Source: Lentibacter algarum
GTDB lineage: Bacteria > Pseudomonadota > Alphaproteobacteria > Rhodobacterales > Rhodobacteraceae
Assembly: GCF_018860975.1 (NCBI RefSeq)
Contig: NZ_JAHKQI010000009.1
Span: 237,055-301,054 of the forward strand
Reading direction: 5' to 3'
DNA length: 64,000 nt
Shown here in pieces: positions 43,223-53,024 of the stretch (position 1 is its first letter; each line of letters starts with the position of its first letter). Made by a program: the position numbers and the translations under genes. The notes below the pieces were generated by a model, which saw nothing but the letters and a program-made list of their open reading frames with translations, was not told the origin of the DNA and made no database searches.

Positions 43223-45262
43223 TCAGAGAAAGAGTGTTGGTCGTTCGCGTTTGAAGATCCGGTCTTCGGGCTCATGGCCCAGCAGTTCGCGGGCGTGGCG
43301 GTGTCCGGAATAAACCGCAGCTTGTAGGGTGCCGGGCACTTCAGCGTCGCCGATGTTGCGGTGCGGCACGCCCCGGGCTGTCAGGGCATCTGACAAAGTG
43401 GTTTCGGGCAGGCGATTGGTAACAGCAACCAATGTCGTCGCGGCGATATCGGGCAAGGCTTCACCGGTATCGGACCGCATCACATTCAACGCTCCAGCCT
43501 GCCATCCGGTCGCTGTGGTGTTGGGATATGTCTTGACCCCAGCCCCCAGAAGTTCGCCCAGAACTTTGGGCTGTTCCAGCGTATTGCCCATCCAGCCTGA
43601 AAGGGTTGGAAGCGGGGTCACCAGATGAACCTCGTGACCCTTCTCGGCCAAATCCACGGCCAGCGCACTTGCCATGTAATAATGATCGTCATCGTAGATC
43701 ACGATTGCTCCGGATACTTCGGAGCCGTTCAGAATGTCGTCCGGTGTCAGCGCATTGCCTTTGAAGCCGGGGATTGGTGCAAGGTTTGAGCGCCCGCGAC
43801 CATCCTCCAGCCAAAGTGCTCCGGTTGCCAGAAGAACATGATCCGCCTCAAACTCGGCAACCGCATCCGCATCCAGTTCGCTGCCAGCATAGAGGTGCAC
43901 ATTGCCCATTTGTTGCAGTTGATACAGCCGGTAGTCACGTACTCGTGCCCAGGATGCCAAGCCCTTGATGGCCGATTCCCGCAGGCTTCGTCCGCCCATT
44001 TCGTCGGCCTTATCGGCCACAGTGACCTCGTGGCCAGCGCGCGCGAGCGTCAAAGCCGCCTCAAGCCCCGAGGGGCCGCCCCCGACAATCAACACGCTTT
44101 GCGGGGTCTCAGCCGCAGGGACCATTTCCGGGTGCCAACCGCGGCGCCATTCTTCGGACATGGTGGGGTTTTGGGTGCATCGCACCTGAACGCCGGACAA
44201 TTCCACCGAGACGCATACATTACAGCCGATACATTCGCGGATATCCTCGACCCGGCCTTCGCGGATCTTGTTGGGCAGGAACGGATCGGCAATCGAGGCG
44301 CGAGCCGAGCCAATCATATCAAGCACGCCTCGTTTGATCTGGCTGACCATAATGTCAGGAGAGGTGAACCGCCCAACACCCAAAACCGGTTTGTTCGTCA
44401 CCTGTTTGACGAAGCTGGTGAAGTCTTCTTGATACCCTTGTCGGGCATAGCGAGCGGTTTGGCTGTCGGCGCTCCAGCCCGAGATGTTAACGTCCCAGAG
44501 GTCTGGCAGATCGGCCAGCGCCTCGACGACGTCACGGCCCTCGCCGTCGCAGGTGATCCGTTTGGGCCCTGATGCCTCGTGCACTGCAAACCGCAAAGCG
44601 ATTGCCATTTCGCCAGCGGCTTCGTCCTGCGCTTCTTCCAGCACTTCGCGCAACAGGCGCAGGCGGTTGTCGAAAGAGCCACCATATTCGTCCGTGCGGG
44701 TGTTGTAAGCCGGGGACAGGAAATGCCACAGAATCGAGGCGTCATGGCTGGCATAGACATACGCAATGTCGTAGTCGGCCCGCTTCGCCCGCCCGATGGC
44801 TGCCCGGAAAGACTGCCGCAGACGCTTGATGTCTGATTTGTCCATCGCCTTGGCGGAGTAGGGCATATCCGGTTTTAGCGTTGGCAGGGAGGATGGCCCC
44901 AGAACCGGATAGCCGTTCTCGATCCCGCGGGAACGGATGCCGGTATGGGCCAGTTCGATCGAGGCCAGCGCGCCATGGGCATGAATGCGATCGACCGAAT
45001 GCGCGTGCGCCTTCACGTCACCCTCGTCCCAGAGCCGCTCATACGGCAGGCCGGACAAGTCCGAGGTCGGGTCGATCTCGGACAACTGCATACCGATGAT
45101 ACCCCACCCTCCTTCAGCCCGCATCTCACGGATACCAATGGCACCGTTGGGCATCAGATAGGAATGCCCATTGGCGTAGGGCATCATGACGAACCGATTG
45201 GGCGCCGTCACCGGGCCAATCTTCAACGGCTCGAACAGGATATCGTATTGACCTTCTAACAT
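43223..45262 (-). CDS. Trimethylamine-dehydrogenase-like flavoprotein, copy 1
   Basis: The 679 residues have an FMN barrel, a 4Fe-4S site (Cys344, 347, 350 and 362 in ECIGCNVCVSVEL and VRCTQNP) and a C-terminal ADP/FAD-fold domain (LIVGGGPSGLEAALTLARAG). Comparing with trimethylamine dehydrogenase from memory, the catalytic Tyr/His/Asp triad is kept as Tyr170, His173 (YVYASHD) and Asp266 (SGWSADS), and Trp263 matches its Trp264. The cysteine that binds FMN covalently is replaced by Ala30, and two of three aromatic substrate-bowl residues are missing. So it should oxidise or demethylate an amine other than trimethylamine, with non-covalent FMN. It starts one base after the Tm-1-like gene. Confidence 0.88.
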   Translation of the reverse strand: MLEGQYDILFEPLKIGPVTAPNRFVMMPYANGHSYLMPNGAIGIREMRAEGGWGIIGMQLSEIDPTSDLSGLPYERLWDEGDVKAHAHSVDRIHAHGALASIELAHTGIRSRGIENGYPVLGPSSLPTLKPDMPYSAKAMDKSDIKRLRQSFRAAIGRAKRADYDIAYVYASHDASILWHFLSPAYNTRTDEYGGSFDNRLRLLREVLEEAQDEAAGEMAIALRFAVHEASGPKRITCDGEGRDVVEALADLPDLWDVNISGWSADSQTARYARQGYQEDFTSFVKQVTNKPVLGVGRFTSPDIMVSQIKRGVLDMIGSARASIADPFLPNKIREGRVEDIRECIGCNVCVSVELSGVQVRCTQNPTMSEEWRRGWHPEMVPAAETPQSVLIVGGGPSGLEAALTLARAGHEVTVADKADEMGGRSLRESAIKGLASWARVRDYRLYQLQQMGNVHLYAGSELDADAVAEFEADHVLLATGALWLEDGRGRSNLAPIPGFKGNALTPDDILNGSEVSGAIVIYDDDHYYMASALAVDLAEKGHEVHLVTPLPTLSGWMGNTLEQPKVLGELLGAGVKTYPNTTATGWQAGALNVMRSDTGEALPDIAATTLVAVTNRLPETTLSDALTARGVPHRNIGDAEVPGTLQAAVYSGHRHARELLGHEPEDRIFKRERPTLFL

Positions 45263-45263
45263 G

Positions 45264-46520
45264 TCAGCCCCCCGATGGAGTCGCGTTGGTTTTCAGGGTG
45301 CCATCCGCGATCCAGCCATCGATGATTTCCAGGACCTTTTCCGAAAACGCTTTGTCGTTGATGTGGCAATCCATAACGGTCAGGTCGATTGGATCGTTCA
45401 TCTCGCGCTTGTAGGCGTCAACCATGACAGCCAGCGCGTCAGGATCATGGGCGGGCATGCCTTCGGTATCCCAAGCATGAATGCCTTCAGTGGGAAGGAT
45501 AAATTTCACCGGCCCTTTTGATTGTTTCAGCCGGTTGGCTACCTCATGCGCCAACTCTCCGCGTTCCTCTCCGGTGAGAGCCGCCGATGCCAGAAGGCGG
45601 TTGTGGGCGTGATAGGGCCGGTCGCGGAACCGTTCGGGCACGGGTTGCCAGGTGGCAAAATCAATCATATCGCCGAAGCCGGGTGCGGCGATGATCGGGA
45701 TGCCGCGACGGCCTGCTGCTGTCATCCGGTCCGCCCCGGCATTGACGATGGAGCCGACCATCAGGTTGCCGATCTCGGCCACGGCCAGTTCCAGCACGCA
45801 GGCGAAATACCCCTGATCGGCGAGGCTTTCCATAGCCATTCCGCCCATGCCAGTGCCGTGAAAGACCGCCAGAGAGAAACCCCGGTCGATCAGCGGTTGG
45901 CGCAAATGCATCATGTAGTGCAGAGCCGACGAGCCAAAGCTGACCATGCCAATCACCGGACGATCCGGATCCGGAGCACGCACGGCCTGAGCCGCACCAT
46001 AGACTGCGCCTGCGGCTTGGCTGAGCGTCGCCATGCAGATGTCGTTAAGCCCGTAGAGCCCACCGGCCCAGAGGATCATCTGGATATCCGCCGAAAGCCG
46101 CTCTGGTGGGATCAGCGCCGAGAATGCGATGGTCGAGACCACATATTTCGGCACGCCAATCGGCAGAGCGCGGGCGCAGTCAAGCGCCAGATCGGTGCCC
46201 ATTGTACCGCCGAGAGCCAGCATCCCGTGAATTTTGCCTTCGGCGTAAAGCTTGGCGGTCAGCTTCGCGGCACCTTCCGCCATGATCTGCATGGCGTGGT
46301 TTTCATCGCCCGAGTCGATGGCATCCTGAATGGTTTTTCCCGCAGCCGCAGCCACGTCATGCTTGGAAACATCAGTCGGCTCGGATGGATCGCCCAGCAC
46401 GCTGACGTCCATGGAGACAACGTCTCCGCCCAGTTTTCGGATGCTGTCGCAAACGAAGTTCAGTTCCGGGTCTTTGGTGTCATAAGTGCCAATGACTAGA
46501 ATGGTTTTTGCAGAGTTCAT
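45264..46520 (-). CDS. Tm-1-like ATP-binding (UPF0261) protein, copy 2
   Basis: This 418-residue protein is collinear with copy 1 at 33331. Shared stretches are ILVIGTYDTKDPELNFVCDS, SMDVSVLGDPSEPTDVSKHD, LALGGTMGTDLALDCARALP, MILWAGGLYGLNDICMATLS and AVFHGTGMGGMAMESLADQG. The start at ATG 46520 follows GGGAG; a longer frame to 46574 is less likely. It lies between the DAO-GcvT and trimethylamine-dehydrogenase-like genes with almost no spacing, so it should act in the same pathway. Its reaction is unknown; ATP use is only inferred from the family name. Confidence 0.88.
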   Translation of the reverse strand: MNSAKTILVIGTYDTKDPELNFVCDSIRKLGGDVVSMDVSVLGDPSEPTDVSKHDVAAAAGKTIQDAIDSGDENHAMQIMAEGAAKLTAKLYAEGKIHGMLALGGTMGTDLALDCARALPIGVPKYVVSTIAFSALIPPERLSADIQMILWAGGLYGLNDICMATLSQAAGAVYGAAQAVRAPDPDRPVIGMVSFGSSALHYMMHLRQPLIDRGFSLAVFHGTGMGGMAMESLADQGYFACVLELAVAEIGNLMVGSIVNAGADRMTAAGRRGIPIIAAPGFGDMIDFATWQPVPERFRDRPYHAHNRLLASAALTGEERGELAHEVANRLKQSKGPVKFILPTEGIHAWDTEGMPAHDPDALAVMVDAYKREMNDPIDLTVMDCHINDKAFSEKVLEIIDGWIADGTLKTNATPSGG

Positions 46521-46542
46521 GAGTTTTTCTCCCTTAAGCGCG

Positions 46543-48993
46543 TCAACCACGCATGATTTCTCCCTTGGGGTCATAAAGCGGCGCCAACTGCGCTGTGATC
46601 GGGTACATTTCGCCCGCGATCTGAACTTTGAGACCGCCTTCGTCGATCCAGGCCTTGGAAACTCCTTCGGCGTTTTCCAATGAGGCCAGGCCGATCATTT
46701 GTTCCAGACGGAAACCCCAGTCACCGCTGGTGACATGGCCAACAATCTCGTCACCCTTCCAAATAGGTTCATTATGGATCAGATAGGGGCCATTCTCTGC
46801 GGTCAGGCCGGGTACAGAAATGGACAGGGTGCGGTGTTTGGTGGCCGGGCCGCCGGCTTTCTGTTTGGCGAGGGCTTGGCGCCCCAGAAAATCTTTCTTG
46901 TCCAGTTGCACGGCGAAGCCTAGCCCGGTTTCATAGGGGGTATCATCTTCGCCAATGTCATGGCCGAAGTGACGAAAGCCTTTTTCCAACCGGCAGGCAT
47001 TCATGGCGAACATGCCCATCGGGCGCAGGCCATGCGGCCCGCCAGCGTCCAATAGCGCTTCATAGAGTCCAGCAACGAATTCGGTCGGGATCATCAGCTC
47101 AAAACCCAACTCGCCAAGGAACGAGCGACGGATCGCCCAGCAGCGCGCGTGCCCCAAGTCGATTTCCTGCGCGGCCCCAAATGGGAAGGCGTCGTTTGAC
47201 AGGTCGTCACCGCTCATCGCTTGTAAGATGGCACGGGATTTCGGGCCGTGAATGGTCAACAACCCATAGGCAGAGGTCGCGTCAAAGATCTCAAACTGCC
47301 ACTCGGGGTCGGCATTGGACTTGATCCAATACTGGTCACGCATCTGGCTGGGATGACCGGTGACCACCATGAAACAATGTGGTGCGATGCGGGTCACGGT
47401 GACGTCCGCCTCGATCCCGCCGCGCGTGTTCAGGAATTGTGTGTAAACGGATTTGCCCACGTCCACATCCATCTCGGCACCGCACACCCGGTTCAGTGCC
47501 TTCACTGCATCGGGGCCTTGAACCTGAATTTTTGCATACATGGACTGATCAAGGATTACAGCCGCGTCGCGCGCAGCAAGACACTCTTCTTTCACATGCG
47601 CCGACCATGGTTTCCATCGGATCGACGGCTCGTCGCGCCAATCCGCGCCATAGTACATCGGGACTTCCCAGCCGATCCGTTCGGCGAATTGCGCACCAGC
47701 TTCTTTAAGCCGGTCATGCAGCGGCACCCGGCGCACGCCGCGCGCAGAGGTGACTTGTCGTCCGGCCCATTGAAGGCCGTAGTGAAAGCCCACGGCTTCG
47801 GCGGCACGCTCGGCGTTATAGGCCGTGTTCTTCTGGAATGGGTGCGCCCGCACCGCCAACAAAGGCAGCATCGAGCGCGAGGGCATCCCGTCGATCATCC
47901 ACTCGGCCATGGTTAACCCTGTGCCGCCCGAATTGAGAATACCGTTCGAGTTCATACCCGTGGCCAGAAACACACCCTCAATCTCGGATGATGGGCCCAT
48001 ATAGGGGCGCCCATCCGGGGTGAAACTTTCGGGCCCGTTAAAGAAGGTTTGGATGCCCATTTCGGCCAGTGCCGGCATCCGGGCGAACATGCGCTCCAGT
48101 TCGGGCTCGACATGTTCCATGTCAAAGGGCAGCTCGTCGAATTCGAAGTCCTCAGGAATGCCGTCACGCCCATAGGGCTTGCCCATTGCCTCAAACCCAC
48201 CGATCAACAGCTTGCCGGCGTCCTCTTTCCAATAGGTTCGCTCTTCTGCGATGTTCAGGATGGATTGCGTCGTGGGCAGCCCCTCGATCGGCTCCGTCAC
48301 GATGTAAAAGTGCTCGGCGGCGTGCAATGGCACTGTCACACCATGCGCCTTGGCGAACAGGTGGCTCCACATGCCGCCTGCGATCAGCACCTTGTCGGTT
48401 GCAATCACACCTCTGTCGGTCTCGACACCGGTTACACGGCCGCCGTTCAACACCAGACGCTCAACATTGGTCTCTTCGAACACCTGTGCTCCGAGCGCCC
48501 GCGCGCCCTTAGACAAGGCGACGGAAACGTCCAGCGGATTGACCTGCCCATTTGACGGGACATGAAATGCGGATTTGACATCACTGACATCAACGTCGGG
48601 CCAGTATTCCAACAGCTCGGGCACTGACAGCATTCGGGTTTCGATACCCATGCGAGCTGCGTGGTCATGGCTGCGCAACAATTGTTCGTGGCGCACGTCG
48701 CTGAGAGCGAGGTTGATGGTGCCGTTTTGTTTATATCCAGTGCCTTGCCCGGTCTCGATTTCAAGCGTCTGAAAGAGTTTCGCAGTGTATTTGCCAAGTT
48801 CGGTCTGCGACGTGCTGTCACGCAATTGACCGACAATCCCAGCGGCGTGCCATGTGGTGCCGCTGGCGATTTTCTTGCGCTCGATCAGAACCGCAGGCAC
48901 ACCACGGTGCGCCAAGTGATACAACGTTGAAACGCCGATAATGCCGCCGCCAATAATGACTACCGGTGCCTGATCGGGAAGGGGTTTGTTCAT
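46543..48993 (-). CDS. DAO-GcvT fusion flavoprotein, dimethylglycine dehydrogenase-like
   Basis: The 816 residues begin with the FAD motif [20 protein letters not shown] at 11-30 and SGTTWHAAG with His49, matching the covalent-FAD position I recall in dimethylglycine dehydrogenase. The second half is a GcvT folate domain ([35 protein letters not shown]), ending [10 protein letters not shown]. It should oxidise an N-methyl amine and pass formaldehyde-level carbon to tetrahydrofolate. The ATG overlaps the IclR stop by four bases (ATGA), and the Tm-1-like gene follows after 22 bp. The 61-codon relic at 33121 is made of the two ends of a close paralogue. Confidence 0.9.
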   Translation of the reverse strand: MNKPLPDQAPVVIIGGGIIGVSTLYHLAHRGVPAVLIERKKIASGTTWHAAGIVGQLRDSTSQTELGKYTAKLFQTLEIETGQGTGYKQNGTINLALSDVRHEQLLRSHDHAARMGIETRMLSVPELLEYWPDVDVSDVKSAFHVPSNGQVNPLDVSVALSKGARALGAQVFEETNVERLVLNGGRVTGVETDRGVIATDKVLIAGGMWSHLFAKAHGVTVPLHAAEHFYIVTEPIEGLPTTQSILNIAEERTYWKEDAGKLLIGGFEAMGKPYGRDGIPEDFEFDELPFDMEHVEPELERMFARMPALAEMGIQTFFNGPESFTPDGRPYMGPSSEIEGVFLATGMNSNGILNSGGTGLTMAEWMIDGMPSRSMLPLLAVRAHPFQKNTAYNAERAAEAVGFHYGLQWAGRQVTSARGVRRVPLHDRLKEAGAQFAERIGWEVPMYYGADWRDEPSIRWKPWSAHVKEECLAARDAAVILDQSMYAKIQVQGPDAVKALNRVCGAEMDVDVGKSVYTQFLNTRGGIEADVTVTRIAPHCFMVVTGHPSQMRDQYWIKSNADPEWQFEIFDATSAYGLLTIHGPKSRAILQAMSGDDLSNDAFPFGAAQEIDLGHARCWAIRRSFLGELGFELMIPTEFVAGLYEALLDAGGPHGLRPMGMFAMNACRLEKGFRHFGHDIGEDDTPYETGLGFAVQLDKKDFLGRQALAKQKAGGPATKHRTLSISVPGLTAENGPYLIHNEPIWKGDEIVGHVTSGDWGFRLEQMIGLASLENAEGVSKAWIDEGGLKVQIAGEMYPITAQLAPLYDPKGEIMRG

Positions 48994-49793
48994 GTGGTCT
49001 CTCCTGACATGGCTAAATTTTCTGAGGCGAAACTCCGCCCTAAATGAGATCTCGTCGGTTTCGTTTTGTCGCCAGAAGACGGCACAGCACCGCCGATGGC
49101 TGCCGTGCCTGATCGCGCGGCAAGTAAAACGGCGGATTTCAAGGGCATTTGGTTTTGTTTGGAAGGCTGCCGCGGTCTTGCCAGGGTAACGATGCTGCTG
49201 ACGCTGCCTGCAGCGTCGAAGATCGGGGCGGAAAAGGAAATGGCAGGTGCATTCGGCTGAGGGGATGGCGCAACACCTTGCGCTCTAAACGCGGACACCG
49301 CCTCGTCCCAATTTTGTTCATTCAAGTCTGAGTGCGTAACGTCGCTCGGCGCAATGTCACACGCGGCAAACAGGCAGACTCCCGGGCTCGAGTATGGTGA
49401 GACCTTCTGAAAGGCTCCGTCCTGCTGCGCGCCCTGATGGAAAACCAGGAGCGGCTTCAGAGGCCCCGGCTGACCCGGATAAAGGAACGCCCAACAGGAA
49501 GCTTCTTCGGACACGGCGGCAAGGATCTGACGGAAGATATGGAGCCCTAAAGTACCGGAGTTCGACAAGCGGGCAAGGTTAGAGACTGCTGGTCCTAACC
49601 GGTATCCCTTTGTCTTCGAGTTCTGTTCAACAAACGAATTTGATTCGAGCTCACATAGGTAGCGATAGGCCGTGGTCTTGTTTTGTCCCGTTAGACGCGA
49701 AATCTCAGAAAGTCCAAGTTCATTAGAGCTTTCAGTGAAATACTTGAGAATTTTCAGTGCATTGGAAACCGTTCCCAAAAGTAAATCCCCCAT
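48990..49793 (-). CDS. IclR-family regulator heading the minus-strand catabolic operon
   Basis: From ATG 49793 the protein has 267 residues. A winged helix ([40 protein letters not shown]) is followed by an effector domain ([40 protein letters not shown]). A longer frame to 49850 would add an unlikely Cys-rich N-terminus. Its stop overlaps the DAO-GcvT start, so it is the first gene of the operon, and it faces tctC across 133 bp that contain the shared 20-bp motif. It is only distantly related to the IclR proteins at 32215 and 58005. Confidence 0.85.
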   Translation of the reverse strand: MGDLLLGTVSNALKILKYFTESSNELGLSEISRLTGQNKTTAYRYLCELESNSFVEQNSKTKGYRLGPAVSNLARLSNSGTLGLHIFRQILAAVSEEASCWAFLYPGQPGPLKPLLVFHQGAQQDGAFQKVSPYSSPGVCLFAACDIAPSDVTHSDLNEQNWDEAVSAFRAQGVAPSPQPNAPAISFSAPIFDAAGSVSSIVTLARPRQPSKQNQMPLKSAVLLAARSGTAAIGGAVPSSGDKTKPTRSHLGRSFASENLAMSGETT

Positions 49794-49880
49794 TTCACAA
49801 CCGCAAAGAGCCCCACAATAGGGTCGCCTTTCACACCAGAGTTGACACAAACTAATTCACAGTGCAATTATTATTTACAT

Positions 49881-49900
49881 AAGTGGTGACAATAATGAAC
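49881..49900 (+). promoter_or_regulatory. Shared 20-bp motif upstream of tctC
   Basis: AAGTGGTGACAATAATGAAC ends 26 bp before the tctC ATG. Eighteen of its twenty bases recur at 57657-57676 in front of the second trimethylamine-dehydrogenase-like gene, in the same orientation relative to the gene. A TTGACACAAA sequence starts 39 bp upstream here, and TTGACTCAAA a similar distance upstream there. It fits an operator overlapping or just downstream of the -10 region. Confidence 0.65.
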
Positions 49901-49926
49901 CCATAGATCTACTCAGGGAGAGAGAA

Positions 49927-50868
49927 ATGCTCAAGAAAACACTCACCGTAGCCGTGCTGGCCTCAATGTCGCTGGCGCCATTGGCTGCTCACGCCGAGTA
50001 TCCGGAAAAGCCTGTGGAATTTGTTGTTCCGTGGCCTCCTGGTGATCTCGAAGATGTGCTGACCCGCATGATCGCGGAAGACTTTCAAAAAGAATATGGT
50101 GTGCCAGCTGCGGTCGTAAACAAACCGGGCGGCGGCGGCGGCCCGTTTCCTGGAGCAGTCGAGGTAGCTGGCGCCAAACCTGACGGGTATACAATTGGGT
50201 CGTTTATCGTCGCTGTCCCGGTTGTTGGCCCCCAGATCGGCATCCCCGAACTGAACCCGAACCCGTTTGAGCCGCTCGGGGCGTTTTTGACCTACCCGTT
50301 TGTCATCGTTGCCGGAAAGAATGCGCCTTATGACGATGTGGATGGGCTGGCTGCCTATGCCAAAGAGAATGACGTTGCTCTGGGCCACTTCGGTGCCCCG
50401 CTAATCCCGACCAAAGTGACAATGGCATTGGCCAGCGAAAAGGGCTTTTCGTTTGGTTCGGATGCCGCCTTTGACATGCTGGACTGCAACTCGTTGGCCT
50501 CGGGTGACGTAGACGTCATGAACACCACGCTGCAACTGGTGTTGCCCTGCATCGACGATATCAAGGTGCTTGCCTCGATTGGTGGCGAGCGTATCAGCCT
50601 GACACCGGACGCGCCCACAGTGGCGGAGATCGCGCCCACGTTGGACATTGCATTGTGGAACGGCCTGTTCGTCCCCAAAGACACACCTGCCGATGTGCGT
50701 GCAAAGATCATCGCGGTTGCAGAAAAAACCATGATGTCGGAACGCGCTCAGAAACTGGCGAAGGAAACCGGTGCATTGGTCTATTGGCAGAACGCCGACG
50801 ACACGCAGGCGTTGATCGCAAGTGACACCGCCACTTTGAGTGAAATAGGCAGCATGCTCTCTGAGTAA
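49927..50868 (+). CDS. tctC: Tripartite tricarboxylate transporter, solute-binding protein
   Basis: This is the periplasmic receptor of the TctABC-type importer that follows. The 313 residues have a signal peptide (MLKKTLTVAVLASMSLAPLA). The family core follows: PVEFVVPWPPGDLEDVLTR, VVNKPGGGGGPFPGAVEV and KPDGYTIG. The substrate range of this family goes well beyond citrate, and nothing here fixes the ligand. GGGAGAG precedes ATG 49927. A strong hairpin separates it from tctB, as expected for a receptor made in excess of its membrane partners. Confidence 0.92.
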   Translation: MLKKTLTVAVLASMSLAPLAAHAEYPEKPVEFVVPWPPGDLEDVLTRMIAEDFQKEYGVPAAVVNKPGGGGGPFPGAVEVAGAKPDGYTIGSFIVAVPVVGPQIGIPELNPNPFEPLGAFLTYPFVIVAGKNAPYDDVDGLAAYAKENDVALGHFGAPLIPTKVTMALASEKGFSFGSDAAFDMLDCNSLASGDVDVMNTTLQLVLPCIDDIKVLASIGGERISLTPDAPTVAEIAPTLDIALWNGLFVPKDTPADVRAKIIAVAEKTMMSERAQKLAKETGALVYWQNADDTQALIASDTATLSEIGSMLSE

Positions 50869-50883
50869 TGATGCCTCTCCCTG

Positions 50884-50911
50884 GGCGGCCGGCGCTGATT
50901 TGCCGGCCGCC
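50884..50911 (+). terminator. GC-rich hairpin between tctC and tctB
   Basis: GGCGGCCGGC and GCCGGCCGCC pair perfectly over ten bases around an eight-base loop (GCTGATTT), followed by TTATT. It begins 16 bp after the tctC stop. It probably acts as a partial terminator or an mRNA-stabilising structure that raises receptor expression. Confidence 0.75.
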
Positions 50912-50931
50912 TTATTCAACTGAAACAGGAC

Positions 50932-51489
50932 ATGTACGGGAGGATGCCTGTGATACGCGCGAAAACCCTTCAGGATTTATTCAAACGCTATAGGAGGCCG
51001 GGTGATATTGTTTTCGCCTGGGTCTTTCTTGCCTTCAGTCTGTTTCTGCTGCTCAACTTGGATGCCCAGACCGCTACCGTGAAGGGAACCAAATGGGCGG
51101 CCCAGCCATCTTTCTGGCCAACCGTGGCGGTGTACACAATGGTTGTGTTCGGTGCACTCCACTTGATCAGCTCATTCGTGTCGCCCAAGCTTGACGGGCG
51201 CTGGCAGGAGGTAGGCTTCTGGCTACGCTCTTTCGAATTTGCCACGTGGTTCATGGCTTATGTCATACTGGTTCCGCAGCTTGGATACCTGCCATCCACG
51301 GTTCTCTTTACCATCGTGCTGACCATTCGGTTGGGCTATCCGTTGCACCCGTTTCTCGGCGCCGCTGTGGCGCTGGCGGTGACTGTCGTCGTTATTTTCA
51401 AGTCTCTTCTGCAAGTGAAAGTCCCCGGAGGTCAGGTCTATGAATACCTGCCCGACGCGCTGCGTTCTTTCATGCTAACATATTTTTGA
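50932..51489 (+). CDS. tctB: Tripartite tricarboxylate transporter, small membrane subunit
   Basis: The 185 residues have four hydrophobic spans (IVFAWVFLAFSLFLLLN; FWPTVAVYTMVVFGALHLIS; FATWFMAYVILVPQLGYLPS; FLGAAVALAVTVVVIFKSLL), the size and layout of TctB. The start is uncertain: ATG 50932, ATG 50944 and GTG 50950 are in frame, and GGGAGG at 50938-50943 best suits GTG 50950. The stop is nine bases before tctA. Confidence 0.88.
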   Translation: MYGRMPVIRAKTLQDLFKRYRRPGDIVFAWVFLAFSLFLLLNLDAQTATVKGTKWAAQPSFWPTVAVYTMVVFGALHLISSFVSPKLDGRWQEVGFWLRSFEFATWFMAYVILVPQLGYLPSTVLFTIVLTIRLGYPLHPFLGAAVALAVTVVVIFKSLLQVKVPGGQVYEYLPDALRSFMLTYF

Positions 51490-51497
51490 GGTGAACC

Positions 51498-53021
51498 ATG
51501 GACGCGTTGCTTTCCGGAATTGAACTCCTCGCCCGTTGGGATGTCTTGGTCGCGCTGCTTATCGGCTCGATCGGAGGGGTCATTATCGGTGCCATTCCCG
51601 GCGTTGGGGCTGCGGTGGCTATCGCCATCCTGTTGCCAGCCACCTTTTCACTGGACCCCATTGTGGGCCTGACCATCCTTTTGGGGATCTATGGCAGCTC
51701 GATGTATGGCGGCGCCTTGCCTGCCATTCTGATCAACACCCCCGGCACGGCTGTGAATGCCCTTACGACCTATGACGGCTACCCGATGACCAAACGCGGC
51801 GAGGCGCGCCGCGCGTTGGCGTTGGCGTATTCCGCATCATTCTTCGGAGGGATATTCTCGATCGTCTGCCTGATTCTGCTTTCCCCCTTGTTGGCGATGA
51901 TCGCACCGCACTTCGGCAGCCGCGAAATTTTCCTGGCAGCTCTACTGGGGATCATACTGGTGGTTCTTGCACACCGGGGGCAGGTTTTTGCCGCAGGCAT
52001 GTTGGCCGGGTTCGGGATCTTGCTGAACTCAGTCGGCTTGGAGCCCATCAAATACACCCGCCGCTTTACCTTTGAGCAAACATGGTTGAACGGTGGTTTT
52101 GACCTGATTGTTGTCGTGCTCGGCCTGTTTGCGCTGTCGCAGGCCTTTTTGCTGCTGGTCGACAAGGACAACACCCCGCATCCGCAACCCATCGAGGGGT
52201 CGATGTTTTCCAACCTCAAGGAAATCTGGCTTTACAAGCGCGTGGCCTCTGCCGCCTCGGGGTTTGGTGTGCTGATGGGGATGATCCCCGGTGTTGGGGA
52301 ATTCACGGCACAATTCATGTCCTACACCTACGCGCAAAAGACATCGGAAAACCCGGAAGCTTTTGGTGACGGCTCACCCGAGGGGCTGATCGCATCCGAG
52401 GCGGCAAACAATGCCGTTCCAGCAGCAGCCATGATCCCGCTGTTGGCTCTCGGCATTCCTGGTGAAGCTCTGACCGCAATGATGCTGTCAGTCTTCTATG
52501 TCCACAACGTGATCCCGGGGCCGCAGCTCTTCCAAAACCAACTGGATTTCGTTTACGCGCTCTATATTGCGATGATCATCTTGAATGTGATCGTCATGAT
52601 CTTCCTGTTGTTCTCAACCAATTTTCTAACGAAGGTTATCCAGATCCCCACACGATTTCTGGGCGTGATGATCCTGACCCTAAGTTTTGTTGGCGTCTAC
52701 TCTTTGCGTAATTCGGTGATCGACTGTGCGATTGCGTCGGGCTTTGGCATTCTTGGCCTGATCCTCAAACGACTGAATCTGCCGCTGGTCCCGATCATAT
52801 TGGGCATGGTTCTTGGCGGTATCATGGAGGCAAAACTCCGCACTTCAATGATCCGGGTTAAGACACCCTGGGATTTTGTCGACCGCCCCATCGCAGCCAT
52901 TCTTGCGCTGCTAATCGTCTTCGTGCTGCTCATGCACGTGCGCACGCTGCGCCGCGAGCATAAGGATCGGATCGCCGAGACGGAACACGATCACGACGTC
53001 CATACATCGCAACAAGGATAA
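51498..53021 (+). CDS. tctA: Tripartite tricarboxylate transporter, large permease
   Basis: The 507 residues form a large membrane protein with about a dozen spans. TctA features include GGVIIGAIPGVGAAVAIAIL near 25, GIYGSSMYGGALPAILINTP near 83 and GVLMGMIPGVGEFTAQFMSY near 260; the two GxxPGVG repeats lie in pseudo-symmetric halves. GEALTAMMLSVFYVHNVIPG and GFGILGLILKRLNLPLVPII follow. The C-terminal tail is charged and His-rich. It is co-transcribed with tctB and, three bases on, with the aldehyde dehydrogenase gene. Confidence 0.93.
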   Translation: MDALLSGIELLARWDVLVALLIGSIGGVIIGAIPGVGAAVAIAILLPATFSLDPIVGLTILLGIYGSSMYGGALPAILINTPGTAVNALTTYDGYPMTKRGEARRALALAYSASFFGGIFSIVCLILLSPLLAMIAPHFGSREIFLAALLGIILVVLAHRGQVFAAGMLAGFGILLNSVGLEPIKYTRRFTFEQTWLNGGFDLIVVVLGLFALSQAFLLLVDKDNTPHPQPIEGSMFSNLKEIWLYKRVASAASGFGVLMGMIPGVGEFTAQFMSYTYAQKTSENPEAFGDGSPEGLIASEAANNAVPAAAMIPLLALGIPGEALTAMMLSVFYVHNVIPGPQLFQNQLDFVYALYIAMIILNVIVMIFLLFSTNFLTKVIQIPTRFLGVMILTLSFVGVYSLRNSVIDCAIASGFGILGLILKRLNLPLVPIILGMVLGGIMEAKLRTSMIRVKTPWDFVDRPIAAILALLIVFVLLMHVRTLRREHKDRIAETEHDHDVHTSQQG

Positions 53022-53024
53022 GCC

